From the NCBI GenBank assembly GCA_023251135.1, contig JAHEZJ010000004.1, forward strand, positions 94,704-158,703: a DNA stretch of 64,000 nt, read 5' to 3'. Of the stretch, positions 17,180-27,200 are shown piece by piece. Both the position numbers and the translations under genes were made by a program. Positions within the stretch are counted from its first letter, which is position 1; every line of letters starts with the position of its first letter. The notes under the pieces were generated by a model. It saw only the letters and a list, made by a program, of their open reading frames with translations. It did not search any database and was not told the DNA's origin. Origin of the DNA: Flavobacterium sp. Its GTDB lineage: Bacteria > Bacteroidota > Bacteroidia > Flavobacteriales > Flavobacteriaceae.

Positions 17180-20100
17180 CTAATTATTGTTTGTTCGCAC
17201 TTTTCCAAAAGTCTCTAATTCCATAAATTTTGAATTGAATAAGTTCGATGGCATTTTCTTCTTCAAAAGATTATGGAAGTTTTCGTCATGAGTAGAAAGT
17301 ATGATTTGCTTTTTATGGTTAAAGACAATACTTCTTAATAAATCAATTGTCGATAGAATGTTTATGCTATCCATCGATTGAATAGGATCATCAATGAATA
17401 TGCATTCAAGTGGATTTCCTTTCTCGTCTTTTGCATTAAGTGCTTTTGCTAAAAAGATACTTAAACTCAAAATGTTTAACTGTGCTGTGCTAAAGTACAA
17501 ATTAGGAATTATTAGTTCATCTTGTTTTTCTTGATAAACACAAACATTAAGTTTTGGTTTAGTGTCTGAGAAATCGCATTTAAAAGTTACAGTTTTATAA
17601 TCAGGATGTGGGTCTATTTTCCTATATAATTCATTTATCAATCCTTCATAAAAGAAAGAATCTATTTGTTGAGTTAAATAATCGGCTACACTTTTTAACT
17701 CATTATCTAATTCCTTAGCTATTTTATTTTTTAAAAAATCAATTTTCGTTTTAGTGTCTTTATCTTTAATTTTTGCATCCTCGTACTTCAAATAAGGTTC
17801 GACATTTTCTTTGAGTTTAGCTAAAAGATTATAGTCTTTTATTTTAAGCTCCATTTTATTGATTTCTTCATTACTCTTCTTTTTTCTATCCTCTAGAAAC
17901 TTAGTAAACAATTCAAGGTTATATTCTTTTAATTCAATACCAATTTTCGATTTAACTTCTTGCTCAAAACCTGTTATTATCTTGATGAATAATTCTTTTG
18001 ATTTTTCGATTAGTTCATTCTGCTTTTGAACATCTTCACTTTTAAAAGAGTTTAGAGTAGTGTTGAGATCTTCAATTTCTTTTTTCAAATTTATTTCTCT
18101 ATCGACATTAGATTTTATGCTGGCTAAGGTCTTTGTTAACTCATCGGTCAATACGTTTTCGTTGATTTCTATTTCAGGATAATTTACTTTAAAGAACTCT
18201 ATAACCCTAGTAAAGACCGTTTCTTTATTAAGTCTGTCGAGTTCAGCTAATATATTGGCAGACTTTTCTTTTAAATTGTCTAATTTCAATGATTCTGATA
18301 TAATAGAACTTTTAAGTTCTTCAATCTTTTTGATGAATGATTCAATTTCTAATTTTAATTTACTTAAAGAACTTTGTGTTTCTTTTTCAAATTCTTCAAT
18401 CGTTTTTCCTTTTAGTTTTAAAATAGTTTCATTAAGAATTTTAGTATTCAACTCTATCTCTTTTGTGAGTAACGCTTTTGAATCGGAATGTTTTTTCAAA
18501 TCATCTAAAATTGTTGCACGCTTTTTTTCTATTTCTTCTAATTTCTTGGTGGTTTCAGATATTAATCTTTCTCTTTTTAATTTTAATGATTCATTTACTT
18601 GTGTAATGGTTCTGTTTTTAACATCTCTTTCATTTAGTAAACTTGAAAGGACATTTGATAAAAGTATATTATTAGATATTTTTGAAGCCAAAGCACTAAA
18701 CGATTCGTATTGCTGTTCGCATAAAGGACAAGCACTTGCTTGACTTTTATTTACTATTTCCGAACCTTTTGAAATAAACTGTTCGACTTCTTTTTGAAAG
18801 TTTTCACTTGCCTCTATCTTAGAATTAATTTCATTAAGATCTTTCTTTTCAGTCGTTAATGATTTCTCAATTTGTGTAAGTTCCTCAATGATTTTTCCAT
18901 TATCAGAATACGCTTCATCAGAAACAGAAGGATATACACCAGCGTTGATTTCTTGAATCGAAGTTTTGAGGTTATTTATTGGTATTTCAACTAAACTTTT
19001 TTCCTTTTCTAAGCTCGTAATTTTTGCTTGTAAATCAACAAGTTTTTCATTTGATTCTTGTAACTTTTTATTAGTATTATCAGTGCTTTCTTTAAGTTTT
19101 GGTGTTTCAGAAATTGTTTTTTCTAAATCAGAAATTTGTTTCTGTATAGAACTTTGTTTTGTGGTATTTTCACTTTCATTTTGTTTTAGAACATTCAGAA
19201 TTATTGTTATTGCTGACAACTCATTTTTCAGTTCTTCATTCTCTTTACTTTTTCCCGAAATTTCTCTAATTACTTTTTCATATTCTTTGAAGTCAATTTT
19301 TAAAGATTCCAAGTTTTGCTTTTTTGTACTCAGTTCTTCATTTAGCTTTTTAATCGAATCAATCTCATTTGTGCACTTTTGTTTTTTATCAAATTTTTCA
19401 AGAATAGATTTATTTCCTTTGAGTTGTTTTTCAAGTCTCTCTATTTGACTTTTTGAATCAAAGTATTTACCCATTCCTTCAATTTCTTCATTTCCTGCAT
19501 AGAAAACATCTAAATACTTATTATGTTCAATTTCTTTTTTAACTTCAAAATCTAAATCATTTGTCCTTTCAGACATAAAATTTGATAGATAAAGAGCATC
19601 TGTTTCTGAATAAGATTCATCAATCTCTTTTAAATTTTCTCCTGCCTTATTTAATGAAATAATTTTTTCATTTATTTTTTTAAGAATATCCTTATCACCT
19701 TCAAATTTTAGTTCTAATTGAATCCCATCTAAAACTTCCAAAAGGGCTTCAATTTTCTTATTATTAAAAGCGATCAAGGAGGTTATTTTTTTATAATATT
19801 CATCAATTTTTTTATCTCCAAAATACTCTATAAACCTTTCATACCTTTCTTCTGGCTTGTCTTCTTTTAGAAATGCGTCAATCCATTCCTGAGACAAAAT
19901 AACTGTTTTGAATTCTTTATTAATAGTCGCTTTGGGATCAAATTTATAATCATATCCTGCCTTTGTTTTAGGTTTTTCAATATTGGTTATAACCGGACTT
20001 TCTTCTCCAACTTTATATAATTTGATAAAAGATGGAAGATTGTCATCTGAATAATTATTCCTTAGAAAGTATTGCTTTTTATTAGATCTGATACTTCTTT

Positions 20101-20332
20101 CTGATTTAACTGAATTAAAAGTATCCTTTCCTTTTCTTAGAAAACGATCAATATTATTGGTGATACCATATTCAATAGCATCATAAAATGAGGTCTTTCC
20201 AAATCCATTAGGAGCATACAACGAGATAAAATCAGCACTTTCACCATCTTCTTTACGTGTAAAATCGAATGTTCCATCTTCGGCTTTGTCATAAGCACGA
20301 AATGCTTGTATTTCAACTTTTTTAAATTTCAT
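17180..20332 (-). CDS. lmuB: SMC/Rad50-like zinc-hook ATPase (Lamassu LmuB / ABC-3C type)
   Basis: A 1050-residue SMC-type ATPase. Walker A is APNGFGKTS at residues 40-48. Long coiled coils run through residues about 170-930, broken by a zinc hook CPLC near residue 533. The signature region (YFSTAQLNILSLSIFLAKAL) is near 940, Walker B ECIFIDDPIQSMD near 975, and a switch His in ILSTHDENF near 1018. Such ATPases are the DNA-sensing part of Lamassu and related ABC-three-component defence systems. It is the last gene of the operon MBL, protease, small protein, SMC, with all junctions overlapping. In this class the ATPase is thought to sense abnormal DNA and release effectors (family knowledge). 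Confidence 0.85.
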   Translation of the reverse strand: MKFKKVEIQAFRAYDKAEDGTFDFTRKEDGESADFISLYAPNGFGKTSFYDAIEYGITNNIDRFLRKGKDTFNSVKSERSIRSNKKQYFLRNNYSDDNLPSFIKLYKVGEESPVITNIEKPKTKAGYDYKFDPKATINKEFKTVILSQEWIDAFLKEDKPEERYERFIEYFGDKKIDEYYKKITSLIAFNNKKIEALLEVLDGIQLELKFEGDKDILKKINEKIISLNKAGENLKEIDESYSETDALYLSNFMSERTNDLDFEVKKEIEHNKYLDVFYAGNEEIEGMGKYFDSKSQIERLEKQLKGNKSILEKFDKKQKCTNEIDSIKKLNEELSTKKQNLESLKIDFKEYEKVIREISGKSKENEELKNELSAITIILNVLKQNESENTTKQSSIQKQISDLEKTISETPKLKESTDNTNKKLQESNEKLVDLQAKITSLEKEKSLVEIPINNLKTSIQEINAGVYPSVSDEAYSDNGKIIEELTQIEKSLTTEKKDLNEINSKIEASENFQKEVEQFISKGSEIVNKSQASACPLCEQQYESFSALASKISNNILLSNVLSSLLNERDVKNRTITQVNESLKLKRERLISETTKKLEEIEKKRATILDDLKKHSDSKALLTKEIELNTKILNETILKLKGKTIEEFEKETQSSLSKLKLEIESFIKKIEELKSSIISESLKLDNLKEKSANILAELDRLNKETVFTRVIEFFKVNYPEIEINENVLTDELTKTLASIKSNVDREINLKKEIEDLNTTLNSFKSEDVQKQNELIEKSKELFIKIITGFEQEVKSKIGIELKEYNLELFTKFLEDRKKKSNEEINKMELKIKDYNLLAKLKENVEPYLKYEDAKIKDKDTKTKIDFLKNKIAKELDNELKSVADYLTQQIDSFFYEGLINELYRKIDPHPDYKTVTFKCDFSDTKPKLNVCVYQEKQDELIIPNLYFSTAQLNILSLSIFLAKALNAKDEKGNPLECIFIDDPIQSMDSINILSTIDLLRSIVFNHKKQIILSTHDENFHNLLKKKMPSNLFNSKFMELETFGKVRTNNN

Positions 20333-20873
20333 TTTTGTAGATTTTTTCTATTGAATTCAATGCATCTAGTAAATCACCATCACTCTTTTTGTTTAAGCTA
20401 AGCTTGTCAATTATGTTGGATATTGAAGTATTCTTTTTAAACTTTAATGATTGTTTATTCTCAACACCAATTTGAATATTGTCATTTGTAATATGTTCTG
20501 ATATAAAAAGATTAATTTCTTTTTCTGTAATAGATTTGACGTTCTCAATTACAATTTTTCTGCTACTAAACTTGTTATTTTCGATTTCATATTTTACAGA
20601 TTTTCCTAATATACTTTCTGAAATATAGAATACATAAAAATTCCATTTTGAATAATCATCCTTAACTGTGGGAATGAATTTTGCTGTCAAGTAGCTGTTA
20701 AATTCTTTCCATTTATATGTTAGAATTGTATCGTCTTCAAACTTAACTATGCAAACAATTACTTCTCCTCCATATTGGACTTTTCCAATCGAAAAATAAT
20801 TCAGTTCAAATGCTGAATTTATTTCTTCTGTGATTTCAAGTTCTATTTTATTAAATAACTCCTTTTGTGACAT
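20322..20873 (-). CDS. lmuC: Small middle component (LmuC-like)
   Basis: A 183-residue protein with no catalytic motif, rich in beta strands in the first half and charged at the end (KNTSISNIIDKLSLNKKSDG). It sits between the protease gene (23-bp overlap) and the SMC gene (11-bp overlap). In ABC-three-component and Lamassu operons a small protein of this kind and position, called the middle component or LmuC, links the ATPase to the effector. I assign it mainly from position, size and overlap; the sequence alone gave no clear family match. Confidence 0.6.
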   Translation of the reverse strand: MSQKELFNKIELEITEEINSAFELNYFSIGKVQYGGEVIVCIVKFEDDTILTYKWKEFNSYLTAKFIPTVKDDYSKWNFYVFYISESILGKSVKYEIENNKFSSRKIVIENVKSITEKEINLFISEHITNDNIQIGVENKQSLKFKKNTSISNIIDKLSLNKKSDGDLLDALNSIEKIYKNEI

Positions 20874-22140
20874 CTTTTATTTTTTGCAGAGAATTTGCTG
20901 CGGTTATTGCCGTAAATTCTCTATAATTATCAATTACGTGTTTTTGAAACTTGAAAATATGAACTATTGTCAAGTCATTGAATGGCTCTGTAACAGTATT
21001 GTTTATATACATTTCCTTATTTGGAACTGTACAAATATCTCCAATAAAACCTTTGTCAAGTTCTATGGTTGTTGGTTTGGTGTCAAAAGTTGAACCTATT
21101 ACAATCAAACCTCCTTTCTCAACTTCTGACAAGTCAGACCTATATATATCCTCCAGCTTAAAAATCCACTCTTTTGAATCGGTAAAGTATAGTTTTTTAG
21201 ACTTATGAATATTTTTCAATTCATTTAAAGTAATTTTTTGCTCATTATGCAGTTGATTGATAGATAGTAATTCTAAAAATGAAATCCATAATGCTTTATG
21301 ATTAATTAGACCGATATCAGTTCCTGAGACTAGAAGGGAATCTTTGTAGATTTCAATTATCTTTTGTGGGGTAAATTCTTCGCAAAGATTTTTAGCGATG
21401 ACTTTTAATTCGTTTTGAATTAAAGTTTTTTTAGCTGATGTAACTTGAATTCCTCCTAATGGAAAAATGTCATTAAGTAATCTTTCAAATGAACCGATGT
21501 ATGGTGGGAATAATTTGGATAACTCATCTTCATTTTCAGCTATAATTTCATCATAGAATGATAAAGGCATAAATACTAATCGACCTAAGGTTTCTTTTCC
21601 ATCTTCTGCTGCCATTTTAGATTGAATACCAGCAAGCAAAATACAGGAATCTTCTACTTTCAGGATACCTCCGCCTGATTGGCCAATTACTTCATCGTAG
21701 ATAATAGGCTGTTTACTTTTTGATTCCCGATAATTGTGTTGCTTAGTTTGTAGTATAGTGATTTCATCAAGTCTAAAACTGTCATTTTGATTTCTCCTAG
21801 AATTCGGATGCCCACATAAAAAATACCCATCTTTATTTTCAGGTAATATTTCATTCCGAAGTAATATTTCTATTATGCCTATTTTTTTAACTTTTATAAT
21901 TGCTGCATCTTTGTTATTGTCTGAATGCCTATAAGGCTCTTCAATAATTTCTAATGTTTCGTTTATTAAATTTCCATTTTCATCCAAGTATTGTCGAATT
22001 ATTGATGGTGCATTGTTATCTATTATAACATGCTTTGCTGTTAGAACGTAACTATATTCATCATTTATTGGTTGAAACAAGCAACCGCTTCCACCTTCAA
22101 CTTTTACAGTAAATTTTGTTAATAAATCTATTCTTGACAT
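20851..22140 (-). CDS. Trypsin-like serine protease effector of the Lamassu-type operon
   Basis: A 429-residue protein without a signal peptide, so cytoplasmic. Residues 1-about 200 form a trypsin-like fold with the full triad: His37 in YVLTAKHVI, Asp78 in KDAAIIKV and Ser155 in VIGQSGGGIL. Residues about 210-429 form a second domain ending FNDLTIVHIFKFQKHVID, similar in style to the C-terminal domains that attach effectors to ABC-3C/Lamassu ATPases. Its start overlaps the MBL gene stop by 13 bp. It probably cleaves host or phage proteins, or the partner hydrolase, once the SMC sensor is triggered (inference). Confidence 0.8.
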   Translation of the reverse strand: MSRIDLLTKFTVKVEGGSGCLFQPINDEYSYVLTAKHVIIDNNAPSIIRQYLDENGNLINETLEIIEEPYRHSDNNKDAAIIKVKKIGIIEILLRNEILPENKDGYFLCGHPNSRRNQNDSFRLDEITILQTKQHNYRESKSKQPIIYDEVIGQSGGGILKVEDSCILLAGIQSKMAAEDGKETLGRLVFMPLSFYDEIIAENEDELSKLFPPYIGSFERLLNDIFPLGGIQVTSAKKTLIQNELKVIAKNLCEEFTPQKIIEIYKDSLLVSGTDIGLINHKALWISFLELLSINQLHNEQKITLNELKNIHKSKKLYFTDSKEWIFKLEDIYRSDLSEVEKGGLIVIGSTFDTKPTTIELDKGFIGDICTVPNKEMYINNTVTEPFNDLTIVHIFKFQKHVIDNYREFTAITAANSLQKIKDVTKGVI

Positions 22141-23210
22141 CCTGAGAAAGAAAATTCGTTATTGGGTATTTGCATTGGTCGGAAATTTGGAAAATCTGAG
22201 TAATCGGTATCAGAGAATATCTTTTCAATTTGCTCTGGATAATTAAAGAATACTTCACAATTATCATTTACTGAAGCTAGCCTTGCAAGAAACTTTTTAT
22301 TTGGGTGAGCGTGTTTGTCTCCGTTAGTGCTTATTACATATTTCTTTGTCTCGATTAATTCAAGCATTTCGATGTTGTTATTAGCCTTACTGCCGTGATG
22401 TGATATTTTTACCAGTTCAGCTTTTAATGGCTTTTCCTTTGAATAACCAAACTCTTTCAAGGAATTCACTACTACTGTCGGATGTGCATCTGCCAAAAAC
22501 ACAAAGTTTTTCTTCTCAAATGTTAATATGAAGGCAATTGAACTTCCATTGTGAATAGCAGGGTCTTCTTTGAATTTGTCACTTGCAATATGTTCTGAAA
22601 GTGTAAAGTCATAGTCGTTTTTTTCGGCTGATGTGTCTAAAGATTCAGGTTCTTCTTTTTCCCATTTACCAAGCAATAACTTTAATTTATCTGGGCTAGG
22701 GGATAAAATTTTGAACTTAATTCCTAAATATTCAAAATACTCTAAGGCGATAACTACATTTCTGTCCCAAATTCCTTTTGTCTCGATGTAATCCTCAAAC
22801 TTCACACCTTGTCCAATGCTTGTAAGTGTTGTTTCATCAGGGTTGAAAGTCAAAAAATTGTCTTTATTTTCTTCTTCGTCAAAGTATTCAGAAATAAGTT
22901 TTCCTGAATTAAACCAAACTTTACCAATCAAAGAATGAGCATCATTGTCTTTTTCAAACCATTTCAATACACCTCCAATATGGTCATCGTCAACATGGGT
23001 AAGTACAAGTAGGTCAATTTTTTCGTCATTCTCTCTAATTTTGTCAACTGTTTCTTTTAGTTCTCCATATTCAAGTTTACCGTTCTTGCTTTTCTGTACA
23101 TAAGTTGCTGGCATTCCACCATCAATTAAAATGTTTCTTGGTTTTCCGTTTTCTTCGAAAGAAATCAGGATTGCGTCTCCGTTGAATGCTTTTAAAAACT
23201 TAATTTTCAT
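22128..23210 (-). CDS. Metallo-beta-lactamase fold hydrolase (Lamassu-type)
   Basis: A 360-residue ComEC-like metallo-hydrolase. The metal motif is THVDDDHIGG (His72, Asp74, Asp76, His77; Asp in place of the second His). Later metal or structural motifs are NGSSIAF, FLADAH and ISHHGSKANN. It opens the operon followed by protease, middle protein and SMC ATPase. It is clearly homologous over its length to the hydrolase at 39183-40268 (shared NGSSI, LAD-x-HP, GYSK and HHGSKANN). Members can act on nucleic acids or other phosphoesters; the substrate here is unknown. A predicted toxic effector or regulator of the system. Confidence 0.85.
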   Translation of the reverse strand: MKIKFLKAFNGDAILISFEENGKPRNILIDGGMPATYVQKSKNGKLEYGELKETVDKIRENDEKIDLLVLTHVDDDHIGGVLKWFEKDNDAHSLIGKVWFNSGKLISEYFDEEENKDNFLTFNPDETTLTSIGQGVKFEDYIETKGIWDRNVVIALEYFEYLGIKFKILSPSPDKLKLLLGKWEKEEPESLDTSAEKNDYDFTLSEHIASDKFKEDPAIHNGSSIAFILTFEKKNFVFLADAHPTVVVNSLKEFGYSKEKPLKAELVKISHHGSKANNNIEMLELIETKKYVISTNGDKHAHPNKKFLARLASVNDNCEVFFNYPEQIEKIFSDTDYSDFPNFRPMQIPNNEFSFSGCQE

Positions 23211-23401
23211 AGTTGTTATTGTTGCGGTTGGACAAAATTAAATATGCTCAATTGTGTCGGCTTTGAATATGACGGAAAAGCTTATTAAAATCTGAAACAA
23301 GCATTCGACAATCCATCCAATTTTCAATGTATTCCTGAAATGGATTTTTTATTTTTATATTTTCAAAATCAACAAGGTATCAACAGATTAACTTCGAATA
23401 G

Positions 23402-23530
23402 CAAACATATAAAACTGTTTTAACATTACTTTACGGTTTTCCATAATCTGTATCTTTAAATAAGTTGCAAAATAGTTCTTTTAATAAGCATATTGATACC
23501 GTATAAATACCTGTTTTAAATTTTTATTGC
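23402..23530 (-). repeat. Intergenic repeat family A, copy 2
   Basis: Second copy of the repeat at 13792-13915. The stem is AAAACTGT at 23411-23418 with ACGGTTTT at 23433-23440. It shares GTATAAATACCTGTTTTA near the end. It lies just past the XRE terminator and upstream of the MBL gene. Both copies flank defence genes on the minus strand. Confidence 0.65.
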
Positions 23531-23536
23531 GCATAA

Positions 23537-23560
23537 AAAAAGATGCCGAAGCATCTTTTT
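23537..23560 (-). terminator. Rho-independent terminator of the XRE gene
   Basis: AAAAAGATGC and GCATCTTTTT form a perfect 10-bp stem around CGAA, beginning about 5 bp after the XRE stop on the minus strand. The A/T flanks let it work in both directions. Confidence 0.85.
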
Positions 23561-23564
23561 ATTC

Positions 23565-23786
23565 TTAAAACAAATCTTTTATATCAACCTTTAAGGCTCT
23601 TGCAATTAAAGTTAGAGTTTTTACTGTTGGATTCGTTTCTCCTCTTTCTATTCTGGCAACCTGATTTACTGACATACCAATTTCAATAGCTAATTTAGAT
23701 TGAGAATATTGATCTTTTTCTTCTCTAATTTTTCTTATGTTAGCTCCAAGCTTAATTTGTACTTTATTTATTTCTTTTTCTTCCAC
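23565..23786 (-). CDS. XRE family HTH regulator
   Basis: A 73-residue protein that is almost entirely an XRE/Cro helix-turn-helix: LGANIRKIREEKDQYSQSKL, then IGMSVNQVARIERGETNPTV, ending VDIKDLF. Such single-domain proteins bind short palindromes. No in-frame ATG precedes the domain, so the start is taken as the GTG at 23786. A near-palindrome at 23820-23837 lies about 33 bp upstream and may be its own operator. It could control the Lamassu-type operon beyond it or the unknown element at 23927, but the link is only by position. Confidence 0.85.
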   Translation of the reverse strand: MEEKEINKVQIKLGANIRKIREEKDQYSQSKLAIEIGMSVNQVARIERGETNPTVKTLTLIARALKVDIKDLF

Positions 23787-23819
23787 ATGATAAATTTCCA
23801 GTATAAAAAAACATTAATC

Positions 23820-23837
23820 CTACACATATATATGTAG
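23820..23837. promoter_or_regulatory. Operator candidate upstream of the XRE gene
   Basis: CTACACATATATATGTAG is nearly palindromic (two mismatched positions) and lies 33 bp upstream of the XRE GTG start, where an autorepressor would bind. Confidence 0.3.
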
Positions 23838-23926
23838 TTGTGTGTTTTTTTCATTATATTTGTTTTTGAATTTATATATTTGCGATTCTTCACATTAAGA
23901 TATTTGAAGCATTCGCTTAGAATCTC

Positions 23927-24031
23927 GACTTGAAAACTGGAAATTTAAAAGGAACGAGAGGATAAGTAAGATGCTCACGCCTATGGCGTGGGCTCACTTA
24001 TTGTTCCTCGGTATTTCCAGTACCTCAAGTC
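23927..24031 (+). ncRNA. 105-nt long imperfect hairpin, orphan structured element
   Basis: From GACTTGA to TCAAGTC the arms pair in blocks: GACTTGA/TCAAGTC, ACTGGAAAT/ATTTCCAGT, GGAAC/GTTCC, ATAAGT/ACTTAT and CACGCC/GGCGTG around a TAT loop, with small internal loops between them. It codes for nothing recognisable. It could be a structured RNA, a palindromic mobile repeat (MITE or REP) or a cruciform. No reverse transcriptase or transposase is nearby to settle this. Confidence 0.5.
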
Positions 24032-24286
24032 AATAAGCTGAGTTCTGCGCCTTTTTTATTAGGTTCTTCATGGCTTATATTTCTTAGCAATCCTTTAAAT
24101 TAAAAATGACTTCGCATTATAAGAGAATTTTAATCTTAAAACTCGTTTATTAATGTAAAAAGAAATTTTATTATGACCATTAAGCCGTTTACTTAATGCA
24201 TAAAAAATGGCCCTCTACTTCGTCGCTAAACTGTTATAGAGGACCGTAGCTAATCAAATCTTCGTTTAACTAACCAATCCAATATT

Positions 24287-27200
24287 ATGAATATTTTTTC
24301 ATTTTACAAGGATGGGAAAGGTCTTTATTGCCTGTTTTTTATATGGCTTTGTTTTTCTTTTTCATCTGTCTATGCCAAAAACACAGTCCGGCACAGTACT
24401 ATTTTTACTCAACAACATCAAATTCAAGGGGCTATAACCGATGGTCTCAATCCATTGCCTGGTGTTACTATTGCTGTTAAAAGCAAACTTAATTCGTCTA
24501 CTATTTCAGATTATAGTGGACAATACACCCTTTTTTCCGCTCCAAATGACACCTTAATTGTTTCTTTTATTGGTTTTAAAACTGCTTTGATCCCAATAAA
24601 AAGTCGAACGAACATTGATATACAATTGCTTTATGATATCACAACCCTTCAGGAAGTTAAAGTCAATGCCGGTTATTATTCCGTAAAAGAAAGCGAACGC
24701 ACCGGAAGTATTGCTCGTATCACTTCCAAAGATATCGAAACACAGCCCGTAACTAATATCCTTGCAACAATGCAGGGCCGTATGGCTGGAGTGAGCATAA
24801 CCCAGGCAACTGGAGTTCCCGGTGGAGGCTTTGATATAAAGATAAGGGGACAGAACAGCATCAGGACGGATGCCAATGCACCTCTGTATATTATTGATGG
24901 TGTACCCTATTCCTCGGAACCCGTTGGGTCCTTTTATACTGGAACAACTTTCCCCACACTTACCAGTCCTCTAAACAGTATAAATCCTGACGCGATCGAA
25001 AGCATAGAGATTCTAAAAGATGCAGATGCTACCTCTATCTACGGATCTAGAGGTGCCAACGGTGTCGTTTTGATTACAACCAAGAAAGGTAAAGCCGGAA
25101 AAACAAAGTTTACCGTGACGGCATCGACAGGTACTGGGACGGTGACTAAGTTTATAAAACTGATGAATACACAAGAGTACTTGGATATGCGCAGACAGGC
25201 CTTTATAAATGACGGGATTAGCGAGTACGGGATTTCTGATTATGATATAAACGGCACATGGGATCAAAACCGCTACACAGACTGGCAGAAAGAACTACTT
25301 GGAGGAACAGCTCAAATAACTGACCTTCATGCATCTGTATCAGGAGGTTCAGAGCATACACAGTTTCTGGTCAGTGGTTCTTACCATACAGAATCCACTG
25401 TGTTTGCTGGTGATTTTTTATACCGAAAAGGGGGCAGCCAGATAAATTTAAACCACCAGTCAGAGGATAATAAATTTAAGCTGACATTCTCGGCAGGATT
25501 TAATAGACAGGATAATAACCAGCCGTCATTTGATTTTACCTATGATGCGCGGGCACTGCCTCCTAATGCGCCAGCTTTATATAATTCCGATGGTGAACTA
25601 AATTGGGAAAACGGAACTTGGGATAATCCCCTTAGAAATCTTAATACGGAATTTGAATCTGCAACCAATGATTTAACAGCAAATACAACTCTTACATACG
25701 AACTGGCAAAAGGATTATCGGTAAAAAGTAACCTTGGATATACAATCTTGCATAATGATGAAACCCGAATCGTGCCATCCACAATTTATAATCCGGCAAA
25801 TAATGTAAGCAGTGCAGGTTCTGCTATTTTTTTAAATAATACAGATCGCTCGTCATGGATTATAGAACCACAGATCAACTGGAAAAAAGATCTTGGTAAA
25901 TCTAATCTCGACATTCTCTTGGGAGCCACATTTCAAAGCCAGGAGTCCCAATCACTTGTTCAGTCTGGAACAGGTTTCGCTTCCAACAATCTAATTTATA
26001 ACCTTGCCGCCGCAAAGAATGTACGTGTGCTCACTAACGACCAGACTCAGTATAAATATCAGGCTATTTTCGGAAGGATAAATTACAACCTCAAAGAGCG
26101 GTATATCATCAATCTGACAGCAAGACGAGATGGATCCAGTCGTTTTGGTCCTGGAAATCAATTTGCTTATTTCGGGGCAGTAGGTCTGGCTTGGATTTTT
26201 TCAAATGAAAATTTACTAAAAGACAGCTCGTGGCTAAGTTTTGGTAAAATCCGTTCCAGTTATGGAACAACAGGAAATGATCAAATCGGTGATTATCAAT
26301 TTCTAGATACCTATACCACCTCATCAGTGCTTTATGGTGGCAACACCGGACTTTCTCCCTCAAGATTGTATAATGCAGATTTTGGATGGGAAACAAATAA
26401 AAAATTTGAAGCAGCGCTCGAGCTTGGTTTTTTTCAGGATCGCATATTTGTAACAGGAGCTTGGTATCAAAATCGATCGTCCAATCAGCTGGTGGGCCTA
26501 TCCTTGCCGGGCACAACAGGTTTTACAAGCATACAGTCCAATCTTGACGCTGTTGTAGAAAACAGCGGACTGGAATTTACACTTCGTACCAGTAATTTTG
26601 TAAAAGGAAATTTTACCTGGATAACAAATCTAAACTTAACGTTTGCCAACAATAAATTGGTGCGTTTTCCAGGTCTGGAAAGCTCAGCTTACAGCCAGCA
26701 GTACCGGATTGGAAAACCTTTAAATATCGCACTGCTCTACGACCTCAAAGGTGTTAATCCGCAGACAGGCTTATATGAATTCGATGATTTAAATGGCGAT
26801 GGCAGTATTACATTTCCCGAAGATAGACAGGCAATGGCCGATCTGAATCCGAAATATTTCGGAGGAATTCAAAATCAGCTGACTTATAAAGGAATCACTT
26901 TAGATTTTTTATTTCAGTTGGTAAAACAGAAAAACAGAACTTATCCAATGGGACCTGCCGGAATGATGTCCAATCAGCAGCAAAGAATAGCCAGCAGCTG
27001 GAGGGAACAGAACGATATTGCGCCATATCAGATCTACACTACCGGGTATAACGATGATGCTATGACAGCCAGTTATTTACTTGATGAAAGCACGGGATCC
27101 GTTACCGATGCTTCATTCATTCGGTTGAAAAATATATCTCTTTCCTACAACCTGCCTCTTTCGTTAAAAGAAACCCAGTGTAAAATTATGCTGCAGGGCC

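Larger units (their letters stand above)
23211..23564. other. Intergenic region upstream of the Lamassu-type operon
   Basis: This 354-bp gap holds the promoter region of the minus-strand operon, repeat A copy 2 (23402-23530) and the terminator of the XRE gene (23537-23560). No ORF was supported. Confidence 0.5.
23787..24286. other. 500-bp gene-free region before susC
   Basis: Holds the XRE promoter with a palindrome (23820-23837), a 105-nt hairpin (23927-24031) and the leader of the SusC operon. The leader contains a smaller stem of CCTCTA (24212-24217) with TAGAGG (24237-24242), about 45 bp before the susC ATG. No ORF was supported. Confidence 0.5.

Noticed and set aside
18255-18743. Plus-strand 162-codon frame inside the SMC gene
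   Set aside because: It is the antisense of coiled-coil coding sequence (low-complexity Ser/Phe/Leu protein) and not a real gene. The same holds for 18966-19448.
17180-20332. SMC ATPase as part of a Wadjet (JetABCD) system
   Set aside because: No JetA, JetB or JetD genes are nearby; the partners are a hydrolase, a trypsin-like protease and a small protein, which fit Lamassu/ABC-3C.
9585-23210. A true integron
   Set aside because: No integron integrase is visible and the spacers differ from each other; only some have attC-like shape. Kept as a hypothesis, not a call.
23927-24031. Retron ncRNA
   Set aside because: No reverse transcriptase gene is found anywhere in the window and the stem lacks a recognisable msr/msd layout.
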